A DNA stretch of 64,000 bases, from assembly GCF_020889685.1 (NCBI RefSeq), contig NZ_JACMYO010000017.1, positions 1-64,000 on the forward strand. Reading direction: 5' to 3'. A program made the position numbers and the translations under genes. Shown here one piece after another: positions 25,931 to 34,063 of this stretch. Within the stretch, counting starts at the first letter, position 1. Every line of letters begins with the position of its first letter. The notes beneath the pieces are model-generated. The model saw only the letters and a program-made list of their open reading frames with translations. It searched no databases and had not been told where the DNA came from. The DNA is from Bradyrhizobium oropedii (GTDB lineage Bacteria; Pseudomonadota; Alphaproteobacteria; Rhizobiales; Xanthobacteraceae).

Positions 25931-26574
25931 TAGGCCCTTCGCCTGCGCTTTGAATGTGTGTTCCAGCGCGCCTCGGCTCAGGGGGTGAGCTGGGGCTAAC
26001 GGCGGCTTGGGAGGCCGTAGCGGTCAGCCTCCACCCATGACGTTACGTCCCTTTCCTGAGCTTCATCCACTGGGAACCGCAATTGGTGCGCCGCGCTACT
26101 ACTTTTGCGTCGTCGGGTCTGTACGGCAGCAAGTCTATCACTCGGGGGCTAGTTCAGAATGGCAATTGTCGCGTGCAATTGTCGATCTACGATGTCCCCA
26201 GTCGTGCGGATTGGCCGACGTCAACCCCAAACCCCGACCATGCACATCGCGCGATCAGGGATCGCCGCTTCGGCCCACGAAGCGACGGTCCCGCCCATTA
26301 GCGGATGCGACCAAACAGCCCGACGGGCAACTCAGCAATCGGTCCCGTGCGATTTGTCGCGGGAATGCCGATGTTTGGCCTTCCGACGCTGTCCAGAATT
26401 CGGTGTCGTCCCTGCCTAGTGCGCAATTGCGCACGGGAGCAGGGACCCATAACCACAGCCAGTCATTGCTGCGCGATTGTGGAACGACGAGTCCCGTCCA
26501 CAACATGCGCCACGAAGTATGGGTCCCTGCTTTCGCAGGGACGACGTGTGGAAAGGGCCGTGATAGTCGCCCGC
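25931..26574. other. Gene-free stretch with composite repeats
   Basis: 644 bp with no supportable gene. The left part (25931-26300) is low in coding character. Near 26300-26345 there is a segment (CAGCCCGACGGGCAACTCA) that I recall from dispersed Bradyrhizobium elements. 26408-26542 is a composite palindromic repeat described separately. Confidence 0.5.
26408..26542. repeat. Composite palindromic intergenic repeat
   Basis: The 8-mer GTCCCTGC or its complement GCAGGGAC occurs four times: 26408-26415, 26439-26446, 26523-26530 and 26535-26542. It forms two local hairpins, plus one large stem in which 26439-26451 pairs perfectly over 13 bp with 26518-26530. A 14-bp perfect palindrome, TGCGCAATTGCGCA, sits at 26420-26433. 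This looks like a dispersed, possibly mobile, palindromic element of the genus; it follows no gene closely. Confidence 0.7.
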
Positions 26575-27249
26575 CTAATGCGGCCGCGACATCAGCGCCA
26601 CGACGGCGGAGCGCGTCTCGACGCCGAGCTTTTCGAAGATGTGGATCAAATGCGTCTTCACCGTCGCGAGACCGATGCTCAGGCACTCGCCGATCTCGCG
26701 GTTGGTCCGGCCGCAGCACAACAGCTCGACGACCTCCATCTCGCGCGAGGTCAGGCCGTAGCGCGGCGGTTCGTCGGCGCTCGGGGACAGGCGGCTGGTC
26801 AGGTTGAATTCGAGATAGTCGTGGATCTTCTCGGCAATGTGCATGCTGCCGTCGGGAATCGCGCAGCCCGGCGCCCACAGCACGCTCATTCCGGCCACGA
26901 TCCGGTCATTGCGGCGGAAGAAGAATTCGATCATGTCGGCAACGCCGCATTGACCGGCGAAGGCACGATAGGTCGCCGCCTCCTGGGTCGCGCATTGACT
27001 GAGCGCGACGCTCAGCCGGGCAATCGGCCGGTTGCTCGCCGAGCGCGGATGCAGCGGATCGAGCCGGTTCATGCCGGCGAGATACTGGTCGTGGAAGCTC
27101 GGCGGGACGTTGCTGCTGAGCACGAACCGGTTGAGGGTCAAATTGCCGTCCACCTCGTAGAACGCGGTCGCCGAGCCTTCGAGAATTCCTCGCGCGAACT
27201 GAATGGCTTGCGTGGTTGCCGGATCCGGTCGGCCCAGAAGCGCGATCAT
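26575..27249 (-). CDS. LuxR-family transcriptional regulator
   Basis: 224 residues. The C-terminal part is a typical LuxR/GerE helix-turn-helix: GLTSREMEVVELLCCGRTNREIGECLSIGLATVKTHLIHIFEKLGV. The N-terminal ~150 residues form a ligand-sensing-type domain without the phosphoacceptor Asp pattern of a receiver, so this is not a FixJ-type response regulator; whether it binds a homoserine lactone or a metabolite cannot be told. It is divergent from the NylB-like hydrolase gene. The dyad at 27393-27410 lies between them, and the same dyad occurs before three other catabolic units. It is the natural candidate to control that set, which is inference. Confidence 0.83.
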   Translation of the reverse strand: MIALLGRPDPATTQAIQFARGILEGSATAFYEVDGNLTLNRFVLSSNVPPSFHDQYLAGMNRLDPLHPRSASNRPIARLSVALSQCATQEAATYRAFAGQCGVADMIEFFFRRNDRIVAGMSVLWAPGCAIPDGSMHIAEKIHDYLEFNLTSRLSPSADEPPRYGLTSREMEVVELLCCGRTNREIGECLSIGLATVKTHLIHIFEKLGVETRSAVVALMSRPH

Positions 27250-27392
27250 GACCTACCTCCCGATGTTTCCCGATGGCGAACGTCTGCGCGTCGCATGCCT
27301 GTCACGCTGGGGCAGCCGCAGGCCATAGTCAAGCAAATTGCGGGCCAAGCGCACATCCTGAAACGGTTACGCCGAAGTAACCCGGCGCCCCT

Positions 27393-27410
27393 CTCCACCA
27401 TCCGGTTGAT
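27393..27410. promoter_or_regulatory. Candidate operator, ATCMACC-N4-GGTKGAT site 4
   Basis: CTCCACC-ATCC-GGTTGAT, the weakest copy (first base differs), but GGTTGAT is the exact complement of the ATCAACC arm of site 1. It lies between the LuxR regulator (start 27249) and the NylB-like hydrolase (start 27473). Confidence 0.5.
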
Positions 27411-27472
27411 TGCGAGTGACACGGCGCATGCGGAACTTTTGCACGTCCCCCAATGGCATTGCTGGAACAAGA

Positions 27473-28675
27473 ATGAATTCGCGTCGCATCATGGCCGCCT
27501 TCCCGTCAACGGCCGACGAACAGGTCACGCTCGCCAACTGGCGTCAGCATCCCTTCAACGAATGGGCATTCCGCAATGTCCGCGAACTGCTGCCCACTGC
27601 GAACATCGCACGCGCCGCGACGCCGGCACAGCTGTCCTTTGCGCCGCGCTATCTCGACGACGTCAGCTTCGCCAACCCACGCGGCGAGACGGTCCGCGTC
27701 GCCGAGGCCCTGCGCACGAGCCACACCGATGGCATCGTCGTGTCGCATCGCGGAGAGGTCGCGTTCGAATGGTATGCCCACGGCCTGACCCCGGACACGC
27801 CGCATCTGATCTTCTCGGTCAGCAAATCGGTCGCCGGCACGCTCGGCGGCATCCTGGCCGATCACGGCAAGCTCGAACCCGACGCGCCGGTGACGCGCTA
27901 TATCCCGGAGATGGAAGGATCGGTCTATGGCGGCAGCTGCACGGTGCGGCATCTGCTCGACATGAGCGTCGGCATCCGCTTCGACGAGGACTACATGGCG
28001 CGCGACGGCGACGTCATGAACTACCGGCGCTCGACCGGTTGGGAGCTACCGGATCCGGCCGTCCCGCCGAACAATCTGCGCGATTATCTGCGCACGCTGC
28101 GGCCAAACGGCGCGCCGCACGGCGAGACTTTCCACTACGTCTCGACCAACACCGACGTGCTCGGCTGGATCTACGAGCGCGCCTGCGGCATGTCCTATGC
28201 GAAGATCCTCTCGCACTATCTGTGGCAGCCGATGGGCGCCGAGCACGACGCTTACATCACCGTCGACTCGCGCGGCGCGGCCCGCGTCGCCGGCGGCATC
28301 TGCGCGACGCTGCGCGACCTCGCCCGGTTCGGCGAGATGATGCGCAATCACGGCATCAGCAACGGACGACAGGTCGTGCCCACCTGGTGGGTCGACGACA
28401 TCAGGCAGAACGGCAATGCCGAGGCGTGGTCGCGCGGCGATCTCACCAAGGTGTTCCCGAACGGCAATTACCGCAACAAGTGGTACACGCTCGACCGGCG
28501 CGAAACGCCGTTTGCGGCCGTCGGCATCCATGGCCAGTGGATCTACGTCGATCCGTCCAGCGAGACCGTGATCGCGCGCGTCTCCTCGCAGCCGCTGCCG
28601 ATGGATCTCGATCTCGATCACATGTGGATGCGCGGCTACCGCGCGATCGCCGCCAGACTTAGCGGCAAGGCCTGA
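27473..28675 (+). CDS. Serine hydrolase, 6-aminohexanoate-dimer hydrolase (NylB)-like
   Basis: 400 residues from the ATG at 27473; a second ATG at 27491 is possible. It has the beta-lactamase/DD-peptidase fold: the S115-V-S-K118 nucleophile and base motif in LIFSVSKSVAG, and a second motif Tyr-x-Ser in FHYVSTNTDVLGWI. The stretches IRFDEDY, TNTDVLGWIYER, SHYLWQPMGAEHDAYITVD and GIHGQWIYVDP read closely like NylB of nylon-oligomer-degrading bacteria as I remember it. An amide or short-oligomer hydrolase is therefore more likely than a beta-lactamase. It is followed by a peptide-type binding protein 22 bp downstream, and the candidate operator at 27393 lies 63 bp upstream of the start. Confidence 0.82.
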   Translation: MNSRRIMAAFPSTADEQVTLANWRQHPFNEWAFRNVRELLPTANIARAATPAQLSFAPRYLDDVSFANPRGETVRVAEALRTSHTDGIVVSHRGEVAFEWYAHGLTPDTPHLIFSVSKSVAGTLGGILADHGKLEPDAPVTRYIPEMEGSVYGGSCTVRHLLDMSVGIRFDEDYMARDGDVMNYRRSTGWELPDPAVPPNNLRDYLRTLRPNGAPHGETFHYVSTNTDVLGWIYERACGMSYAKILSHYLWQPMGAEHDAYITVDSRGAARVAGGICATLRDLARFGEMMRNHGISNGRQVVPTWWVDDIRQNGNAEAWSRGDLTKVFPNGNYRNKWYTLDRRETPFAAVGIHGQWIYVDPSSETVIARVSSQPLPMDLDLDHMWMRGYRAIAARLSGKA

Positions 28676-28697
28676 ACGGTTGCGGCGGGGGGACATC

Positions 28698-30287
28698 ATG
28701 GGACCATCGATCAACCGGCGCCGCCTGTTGCAGATCGGCGCAGGCGCAGGCCTCGGCGTTGCGATGCCGCGCATCGCCCGCGCCGGCTCGAAGACGATCA
28801 CGGCCGTGATGCACGCGCCACTGCGCGCCACCGATCCGATCATGACGACGGCGTGGACCGCGCGTAACCACGGCTACATGATCTACGACACGCTGTTCTC
28901 GACCAATTCGAAGTTCGAGATCAAGCCGCAGATGGTCGAGGCCTGGGAGGTCTCTTCAGACAATCTGACCTACACGTTCCGCCTGCGGCCCGGGCTCAAA
29001 TTCCATGACGGCAGCGCGGTGACGTCGGCCGACGTGATCCCCTCGCTGCAGCGCTGGGCCAGGCGCGACTCGATGGGCCAGAAGCTGTTTGAATTCGTCG
29101 CCGAGCTGAAGGCGGCCGACGAGCGCACCTTCCGCATGGTGCTGAAGGAGCCCTGCGGCTTCGTGCTGGCGGCACTCGGCAAGCCGACCGCCAACGTGCC
29201 CTTCATCGTGCCGGCGCGGATAGCCGCGACGCCCGCCGACCAGGCCATCACGGATCATCTCGGCTCCGGGCCATTCCGCTTCGTGACCGCGGAATTCCAG
29301 CCGGGCGTGAAGGCCGCCTACGAGAGGAATCCGGATTACGTTTCGCGAGACGAGCCGTCCGACGGGACCGGCGGCGGCAAGGTCGTCAAGATCGGCCGCT
29401 ACGAATGGATCAGCGTGCCGGACTTCCAGATCGCGACCAACGCGCTGATCAACGACGAGATCGACTACTTCGAGGTGCCGCCGCACGATCACCACGCGAT
29501 CCTCGCGCGCGCCGCGAATGTCGAGCTGACCGATTACAACACGCTCGGCTTCTCCGGCATGTGCCGGATGAACTGGCTGGCGCCGCCGTTCGACCGGCCC
29601 GAGATCCGCCAGGCTGTGCTGCACGCGGTGAACCAGAAGGACTGGCTCGACACCCAGATCGGCAATCCTGATTACTACAAGATCACACCGGCGATCTTCA
29701 TCGCCGGCACGCCGTTCGAAAGCGCGGTCGGCTGGTCGACCAAGGCGGATACCGCGAAAGCCAAGGAGCTGCTCAAGCAGGGCGGCTACGAGGGCGAGCC
29801 GATCACGATCCTGCACGCGACCGATGCTCCGATCATCACTGCGCTCGGCACAGTCACGGCCGAAGCGCTGCGTTCGATCGGGATGAACGTCAACCTGCTC
29901 GCCATGGACTGGGGCTCGGTGGTGGCACGGCGTGCCAAGCAGTCGGCGCCGGCCGAGGGCGGCTGGTCGCTCTATCACTCGACCTGGGCCAGCGCCGACC
30001 TCGTCAATCCGATCGGCAATGCCTGCGTCAACGGCAAGGGCAGGAACGGCGGCTTCTTCGGCTGGGTCGAAGACGCCGAGCTGGAGCGGCTGCGCGATGG
30101 CTTCGCCCGCGCAGCGGCACTGCCGGAACAGAAGGCGCTGGCCGACAAGATCCAGGCACGCGCCTATGAGGTGGTCACCCACGTCCCGACCGGGCAGTAC
30201 AACCAGCCGGCTGCGACGCGGAAGGCGCTGAAGGACATCGTCCGTGCGCCGGTGCCGCTGTTCTGGAACGTCGACAAGACCGCCTGA
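28698..30287 (+). CDS. Peptide/oligoamide-type ABC transporter substrate-binding protein
   Basis: 529 residues, SBP family 5 (DppA/OppA-like). The ATG at 28698 sits 22 bp after the hydrolase stop, with GGGGGG upstream. A Tat-type signal (NRRRLLQIGAGAGLG) begins the protein. Conserved elements include VEAWEVSSDNLTYTFRLRPG and LKFHDGSAVTSADV in the first lobe. No permease or ATPase genes follow, so it is an orphan binding protein that must use a transporter encoded elsewhere. Since it shares a transcript with the NylB-like hydrolase, it may deliver the amide or oligomer that the hydrolase cleaves (inference). Confidence 0.85.
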   Translation: MGPSINRRRLLQIGAGAGLGVAMPRIARAGSKTITAVMHAPLRATDPIMTTAWTARNHGYMIYDTLFSTNSKFEIKPQMVEAWEVSSDNLTYTFRLRPGLKFHDGSAVTSADVIPSLQRWARRDSMGQKLFEFVAELKAADERTFRMVLKEPCGFVLAALGKPTANVPFIVPARIAATPADQAITDHLGSGPFRFVTAEFQPGVKAAYERNPDYVSRDEPSDGTGGGKVVKIGRYEWISVPDFQIATNALINDEIDYFEVPPHDHHAILARAANVELTDYNTLGFSGMCRMNWLAPPFDRPEIRQAVLHAVNQKDWLDTQIGNPDYYKITPAIFIAGTPFESAVGWSTKADTAKAKELLKQGGYEGEPITILHATDAPIITALGTVTAEALRSIGMNVNLLAMDWGSVVARRAKQSAPAEGGWSLYHSTWASADLVNPIGNACVNGKGRNGGFFGWVEDAELERLRDGFARAAALPEQKALADKIQARAYEVVTHVPTGQYNQPAATRKALKDIVRAPVPLFWNVDKTA

Positions 30288-30295
30288 CGGCGCGC

Positions 30296-30336
30296 TAAAG
30301 CGCGATGAGATTCGGTTGAACCGTCATCGCGCTTTA
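30296..30336. terminator. Bidirectional hairpin between convergent genes
   Basis: Perfect 13-bp arms TAAAGCGCGATGA / TCATCGCGCTTTA around a 15-base loop; the loop itself contains CGGTT-G-AACCG. It lies 9 bp after the binding-protein stop and before the convergent amidase stop, so it can terminate transcripts from both sides. It is also the first half of a family B dispersed repeat. Confidence 0.65.
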
Positions 30337-30348
30337 GCTTGTTGCTTA

Positions 30349-30395
30349 AGCATGATCTTTTCGGAAAACCGCTTCGCACTTTTCCGGATCATGCT
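30349..30395. repeat. Dispersed stem-loop repeat, family B, copy 2
   Basis: Perfect 9-bp arms AGCATGATC (30349-30357) and GATCATGCT (30387-30395), with an internal TTTTCGG/CCGGAAAA stem. It is related to 5445-5497. Its end abuts the TAG of the amidase gene at 30396. Confidence 0.7.
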
Positions 30396-31799
30396 CTAAT
30401 CGATCGGCGGCCGCCGCGTATGCCAGTCCGTGACCGACTGGAACGCGGCGCCGGCGCGGACCAGCACGTCTTCCGAGAGATGCGGGCCGACCAGCTGCAT
30501 GCTGAGCGGCATCTGGTCCGACGCCATGCCCATCGGCAAGGTGATGGTCGGGCTGCCCGAGAAGTCGAACACCGCCGTGAAGCGCAGGATGTTCAAGAGC
30601 ACGTTGGGGTCGGCGCCGTACTCGCTCATCTTCGTCAACGTCGGGATCGGCATCGGCATCGTCGGGATCAGCAGCAAATCGATATCCTCGAACATCGCAG
30701 CCAGGCTGCCGCTGAACTTCAGCCGCTCGTGATGGATCGCGGCAATGTCGACGCCGCTCGTCACCCTGCCCTGCTCGATCAACTGTGCGAGATCAGGTCC
30801 GTATTCCGACTTCCGCGACGGATAAGTGTCCAGATGCGCCTCCGCCGTCTCCACCGAGCACATCGCAATCCATTGGCTGACGAGCTTCTGGTAGGGCGGG
30901 AAATGCACCTCGCGGATGTCGGCACCGAGATCGGCGAGCGTGCGCTCGGCTTGCACCAGGGCGGTCACAACCTGCCGGTCTATACCCTCCTGGGTGTATC
31001 TGCGATCTACGCCGATCCTCAAACCCCGGATGCTCTCACCAACGCCGGCCAGATAGTTCGGCACCGGCGCCTGCAAGGCGGTCGGGTCGTTGGCATCTGC
31101 GCCTGCGATGACGCCGAGCATCGCCGCGGCGTCCGCAGCGCTGCGGCACATCGGTCCGACGTGATCGAGCGAGTCCGCCAGCGGGAAGACGCCGTACCGG
31201 CTGACGCGTCCCCAGGTCGGCTTGATCCCGGTCAGGCCGCAGGTCGCCGACGGAAACCGGATCGAGCCTCCGGTATCGCTGCCGATCGACCCGTAGCAAA
31301 GACCTGCCGATGTCGCGACACCCGACCCGCTCGACGACGAGCCGACCCAATAGTTCACATTCCAGGGATTGAGCGGCGCCTGAACTGACGGATGGTGGCT
31401 GGTATAGGCGCCCTCCGTCATCTTGAGCTTGCCGAGCGTCACCGCGCCGGCGAGTTCGAGCCGGTCCACGATCGTGGCGTTGAAGGACGGCACGAACCTG
31501 GCGTGGATCGCGGTGCCGCCCGCGGTCGGCGCGAACGTCGTGTAGCAGAGGTCCTTCAGCCCGATCGGAACACCATGCAGCGGGCCGCGCCAGATGCCCC
31601 TGGCGATCTCCGCGTCGTGCTGCTTCGCCTGGGCCATGGCCCGCTCCGCAAGCACATGCGCGTAGCCGTGAAACTGGCCGTCCAGCTTCGCGATCCGGCC
31701 GAGGATTGCCTCCGTGATCTCCGAGGATTTCGCCTCGCCGCGGCGAATGAGCCCGGAGATCTCGGAGATCGACTTGTAGTGCAATGGATCCGCTGACAT
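30396..31799 (-). CDS. Amidase signature family hydrolase, paralogue 1
   Basis: 467 residues. The Ser-cisSer-Lys triad is visible as K82 (GLKDLCYT), S155 (in GSSSSGSG) and S179 (GSDTGGSIRFPS). It has the same length, triad positions and ending (SVTDWHTRRP) as the amidase at 38397-39797, so the two are paralogues. It hydrolyses a C-N amide bond; the substrate is not readable. An SDR gene lies just upstream on the same strand, and the Urt-like transporter operon lies further upstream. Confidence 0.91.
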   Translation of the reverse strand: MSADPLHYKSISEISGLIRRGEAKSSEITEAILGRIAKLDGQFHGYAHVLAERAMAQAKQHDAEIARGIWRGPLHGVPIGLKDLCYTTFAPTAGGTAIHARFVPSFNATIVDRLELAGAVTLGKLKMTEGAYTSHHPSVQAPLNPWNVNYWVGSSSSGSGVATSAGLCYGSIGSDTGGSIRFPSATCGLTGIKPTWGRVSRYGVFPLADSLDHVGPMCRSAADAAAMLGVIAGADANDPTALQAPVPNYLAGVGESIRGLRIGVDRRYTQEGIDRQVVTALVQAERTLADLGADIREVHFPPYQKLVSQWIAMCSVETAEAHLDTYPSRKSEYGPDLAQLIEQGRVTSGVDIAAIHHERLKFSGSLAAMFEDIDLLLIPTMPMPIPTLTKMSEYGADPNVLLNILRFTAVFDFSGSPTITLPMGMASDQMPLSMQLVGPHLSEDVLVRAGAAFQSVTDWHTRRPPID

Positions 31800-31815
31800 G
31801 TCGATGTGGCCCCGC

Positions 31816-32583
31816 CTAGAACTGCACGCCGCGCGTCAAGGCGCCGTCGACGACGAGGTTGGTCCCCGTGATGAAGCTCGCCGCCTTGCTCGCCAGGAAC
31901 ACCGCTGCGTTCGCCATCTCCTGCGGCGTGCCCATCCGGCCGGTCGGGTTGAGCGCCAGCGCGGTCTTGTACAGTTCGGGATTGCCGTCCTTGATCATGT
32001 TCCAGACGCCGCCCTCGAAATAGGTGTTGCCCGGCGACACCGAGTTGGCCCGAATGCCCTTGGCCGCGAGCTGGTAAGCAAGGCCCTGCGTATAGTGGAT
32101 GATCGCCGCCTTGAAGGTCCCGTAGGGACCGCTGGCAAAATCGACCTCGCGCCCCGACACGCTGGAGATGGTGACGATCGCCGCCGCGGCGCTCTTCTCG
32201 AGATACGGCATCGCGGCGTTGACGAGCCGTACCGTCCCCATCATGTCGGTGGAGAATTCCTTCTCCCAGCTCTCCTCGTCCTGCCCGATCGAGAGCGCAC
32301 TGACATTGGCGACCACGACGTCGATGCCGCCGAGCTTCGACGCCATGTCGGCGACCCAGGCCTTCAGCGCCGGTCCGTTCGAGACGTCGACGGCGTCACC
32401 GAACGCGGCAACGCCCTTGGTCTTGATCGCGGTGACCGCGGCGTCGACGTCACCCTGGTTACGCGCGCAGATGCCGACATTGGCGCCCTCGGCCGCAAAC
32501 GTGTCGGCGATTGCCCTGCCGATCCCCCTGGTGCTGCCGGTGACGAGTACCTTTGCTCCCTTGAGTCCCAGGTCCATGTCCAT
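31816..32583 (-). CDS. SDR-family oxidoreductase
   Basis: 255 residues. The cofactor loop is VTGSTRGIGRAI; the catalytic segment is SSVSGREVDFASGPYGTFKAAI, with the Y-x3-K pair in PYGTFK. It ends GTNLVVDGALTRG. Two in-frame ATGs (32583 and 32577) follow GGAGGGA; the second has the better spacing. It is in the same direction as the amidase, which begins 17 bp downstream, and lies 57 bp after the transporter ATPase stop. Confidence 0.88.
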   Translation of the reverse strand: MDMDLGLKGAKVLVTGSTRGIGRAIADTFAAEGANVGICARNQGDVDAAVTAIKTKGVAAFGDAVDVSNGPALKAWVADMASKLGGIDVVVANVSALSIGQDEESWEKEFSTDMMGTVRLVNAAMPYLEKSAAAAIVTISSVSGREVDFASGPYGTFKAAIIHYTQGLAYQLAAKGIRANSVSPGNTYFEGGVWNMIKDGNPELYKTALALNPTGRMGTPQEMANAAVFLASKAASFITGTNLVVDGALTRGVQF

Positions 32584-32640
32584 TCCCTCCGTTGTTATCG
32601 ATTATGGAACGCGTACTTCCTCACCACGTGGCGCGGCCGA

Positions 32641-33351
32641 TCAAAGCAGCAGCTGTGCGCGCACATTGTCGGCGTTGACCTCCTCGCCGGCCAGCGATCG
32701 CGTGATTTTGCCCTTTTCCATGATGTAGCAGCGCTGGGCGATCTCCAGGATGGTGTCGAGGTTCTGCTCGACGAACACGATCGTTGTGCCAAGCTCGGTG
32801 CGGAACGACTTCAGCGCCTCGCAAATGTGCTGCACGATCGACGGCTGGATGCCCTCGGACGGCTCGTCGAGGATCATCAGCGCCGGATTGCCGATCAGCG
32901 CGCGGCCGATCGCAAGCTGCTGCTGCTCGCCGCCCGACATGGTGCCTGCGATCTGCCGTCGGCGCTCCTTCAGGCGCGGAAAATACTCGTACACGAGCTC
33001 CGGCAGCTTCTTGCCGTCGGGCCCACCGATCAACTCTCCGACCTGCAGATTCTCCTCGACGCTCATCTGCGGAAACACGTCGCGGCCCTGCGGGATGTAG
33101 CCGAAGCCGGCGCGCGCTCGCGCATCGGCCTCGAGCTGGGTGACGTCCTGATCCATGAAGCTGATGGTGCCGCGCCAGGTTTGCAGCAGCCCGATCAAAC
33201 AGCGCATCAGGGTCGATTTGCCGACGCCGTTGCGGCCGATCACGCCGACGATCTCGCCGCGCGAGACCTGCATGCTGACGCCCTGCAGGATCGGCGTTGC
33301 GCCGTAGCCCGCCCAGAGTCCCGATACGTCCAGAATGCGATCAGTGGGCAT
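32641..33351 (-). CDS. Urt/Liv-type ABC transporter ATP-binding protein (LivF/UrtE-like)
   Basis: 236 residues. Walker A is GRNGVGKST, IPQGRDVFPQMSVEENL marks the Urt/LivF class, the signature is MSGGEQQQL, Walker B is LMILDEPSEGIQPS, and the switch region FVEQNL. The ATG overlaps the end of the LivG-like gene by 11 bp. It is the last gene of a five-gene transporter whose binding protein resembles urea/short amide receptors. Confidence 0.9.
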   Translation of the reverse strand: MPTDRILDVSGLWAGYGATPILQGVSMQVSRGEIVGVIGRNGVGKSTLMRCLIGLLQTWRGTISFMDQDVTQLEADARARAGFGYIPQGRDVFPQMSVEENLQVGELIGGPDGKKLPELVYEYFPRLKERRRQIAGTMSGGEQQQLAIGRALIGNPALMILDEPSEGIQPSIVQHICEALKSFRTELGTTIVFVEQNLDTILEIAQRCYIMEKGKITRSLAGEEVNADNVRAQLLL

Positions 33352-34060
33352 GGGTCTTACCCAGGTAGATTTCCGCGACCTTCTCGTCTTCCAGGATCGC
33401 CTCGAGGCTGCCGCGCGCGAAGATCTTGCCAAGATGCAGAACGGTGACGCGCTGCGCGACCTGACGGACGAACGCCATGTCATGCTCGACCACCAGCACC
33501 GTCATGCCCTCGGCATTGAACGACTTGATCAGTTCGCCGGTCTTGTAGGTCTCCTCCGGCGACATGCCCGCGGTCGGCTCGTCGAGCAGCAGAAGCTGCG
33601 GCTGCAAGGCCAGCGCCATCCCGATCTCCAGCCATTGCTGCTGGCCGTGCGACAGCGCGCCGGCGAGCTTGCCGCTTTCCTCGGCCAGATTGAGCAGCGA
33701 CAGCAGCCGTTCCTCTTCAGCAACGCGTTCAGCGCCCGAAAGGCGTTCCTGCAGCGCGACCTGGATGTTCTGCCGCACCGGGAGTTCCTTGAAGACGCTC
33801 GGCGCCTGCATCTTGATGCTCATGCCCCGCTGCACCCGCGCGTAGGGCCGCTCCGCGGTGATATCGATGGAGTCGAAAAAGATGCTGCCCGAGGTCGGCG
33901 GATAGAGGCCTACGATCAGCTTGAACAGCGTGCTCTTCCCGGCCCCGTTGGGCCCGATCAGGCAATGGACCTCGCCGGCATTGACCGTCAGGTCGACATC
34001 GGAGACCGCGGTCAAACCGCCGAAACGCTTCGATACACCTTTGACATCGACCAGTGCCAT
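33341..34060 (-). CDS. Urt/Liv-type ABC transporter ATP-binding protein (LivG/UrtD-like)
   Basis: 239 residues. Walker A is GPNGAGKST. The signature LSHGQQQWLEIGM is the UrtD-type variant (LSHGxxQWLEIGM) rather than LSGGQ. Walker B is LLLLDEPTAGMSPEE, followed by VVEHDM. The start lies 3 bp after the permease stop. It supports short amides or urea rather than amino acids as the cargo. Confidence 0.9.
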   Translation of the reverse strand: MALVDVKGVSKRFGGLTAVSDVDLTVNAGEVHCLIGPNGAGKSTLFKLIVGLYPPTSGSIFFDSIDITAERPYARVQRGMSIKMQAPSVFKELPVRQNIQVALQERLSGAERVAEEERLLSLLNLAEESGKLAGALSHGQQQWLEIGMALALQPQLLLLDEPTAGMSPEETYKTGELIKSFNAEGMTVLVVEHDMAFVRQVAQRVTVLHLGKIFARGSLEAILEDEKVAEIYLGKTHAH

Positions 34061-34063
34061 GGA

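Noticed and set aside
27473-28675. Assignment as a class C beta-lactamase resistance gene
   Set aside because: Catalytic motifs are shared by the fold, but the closest remembered sequence is NylB and there is no signal peptide.
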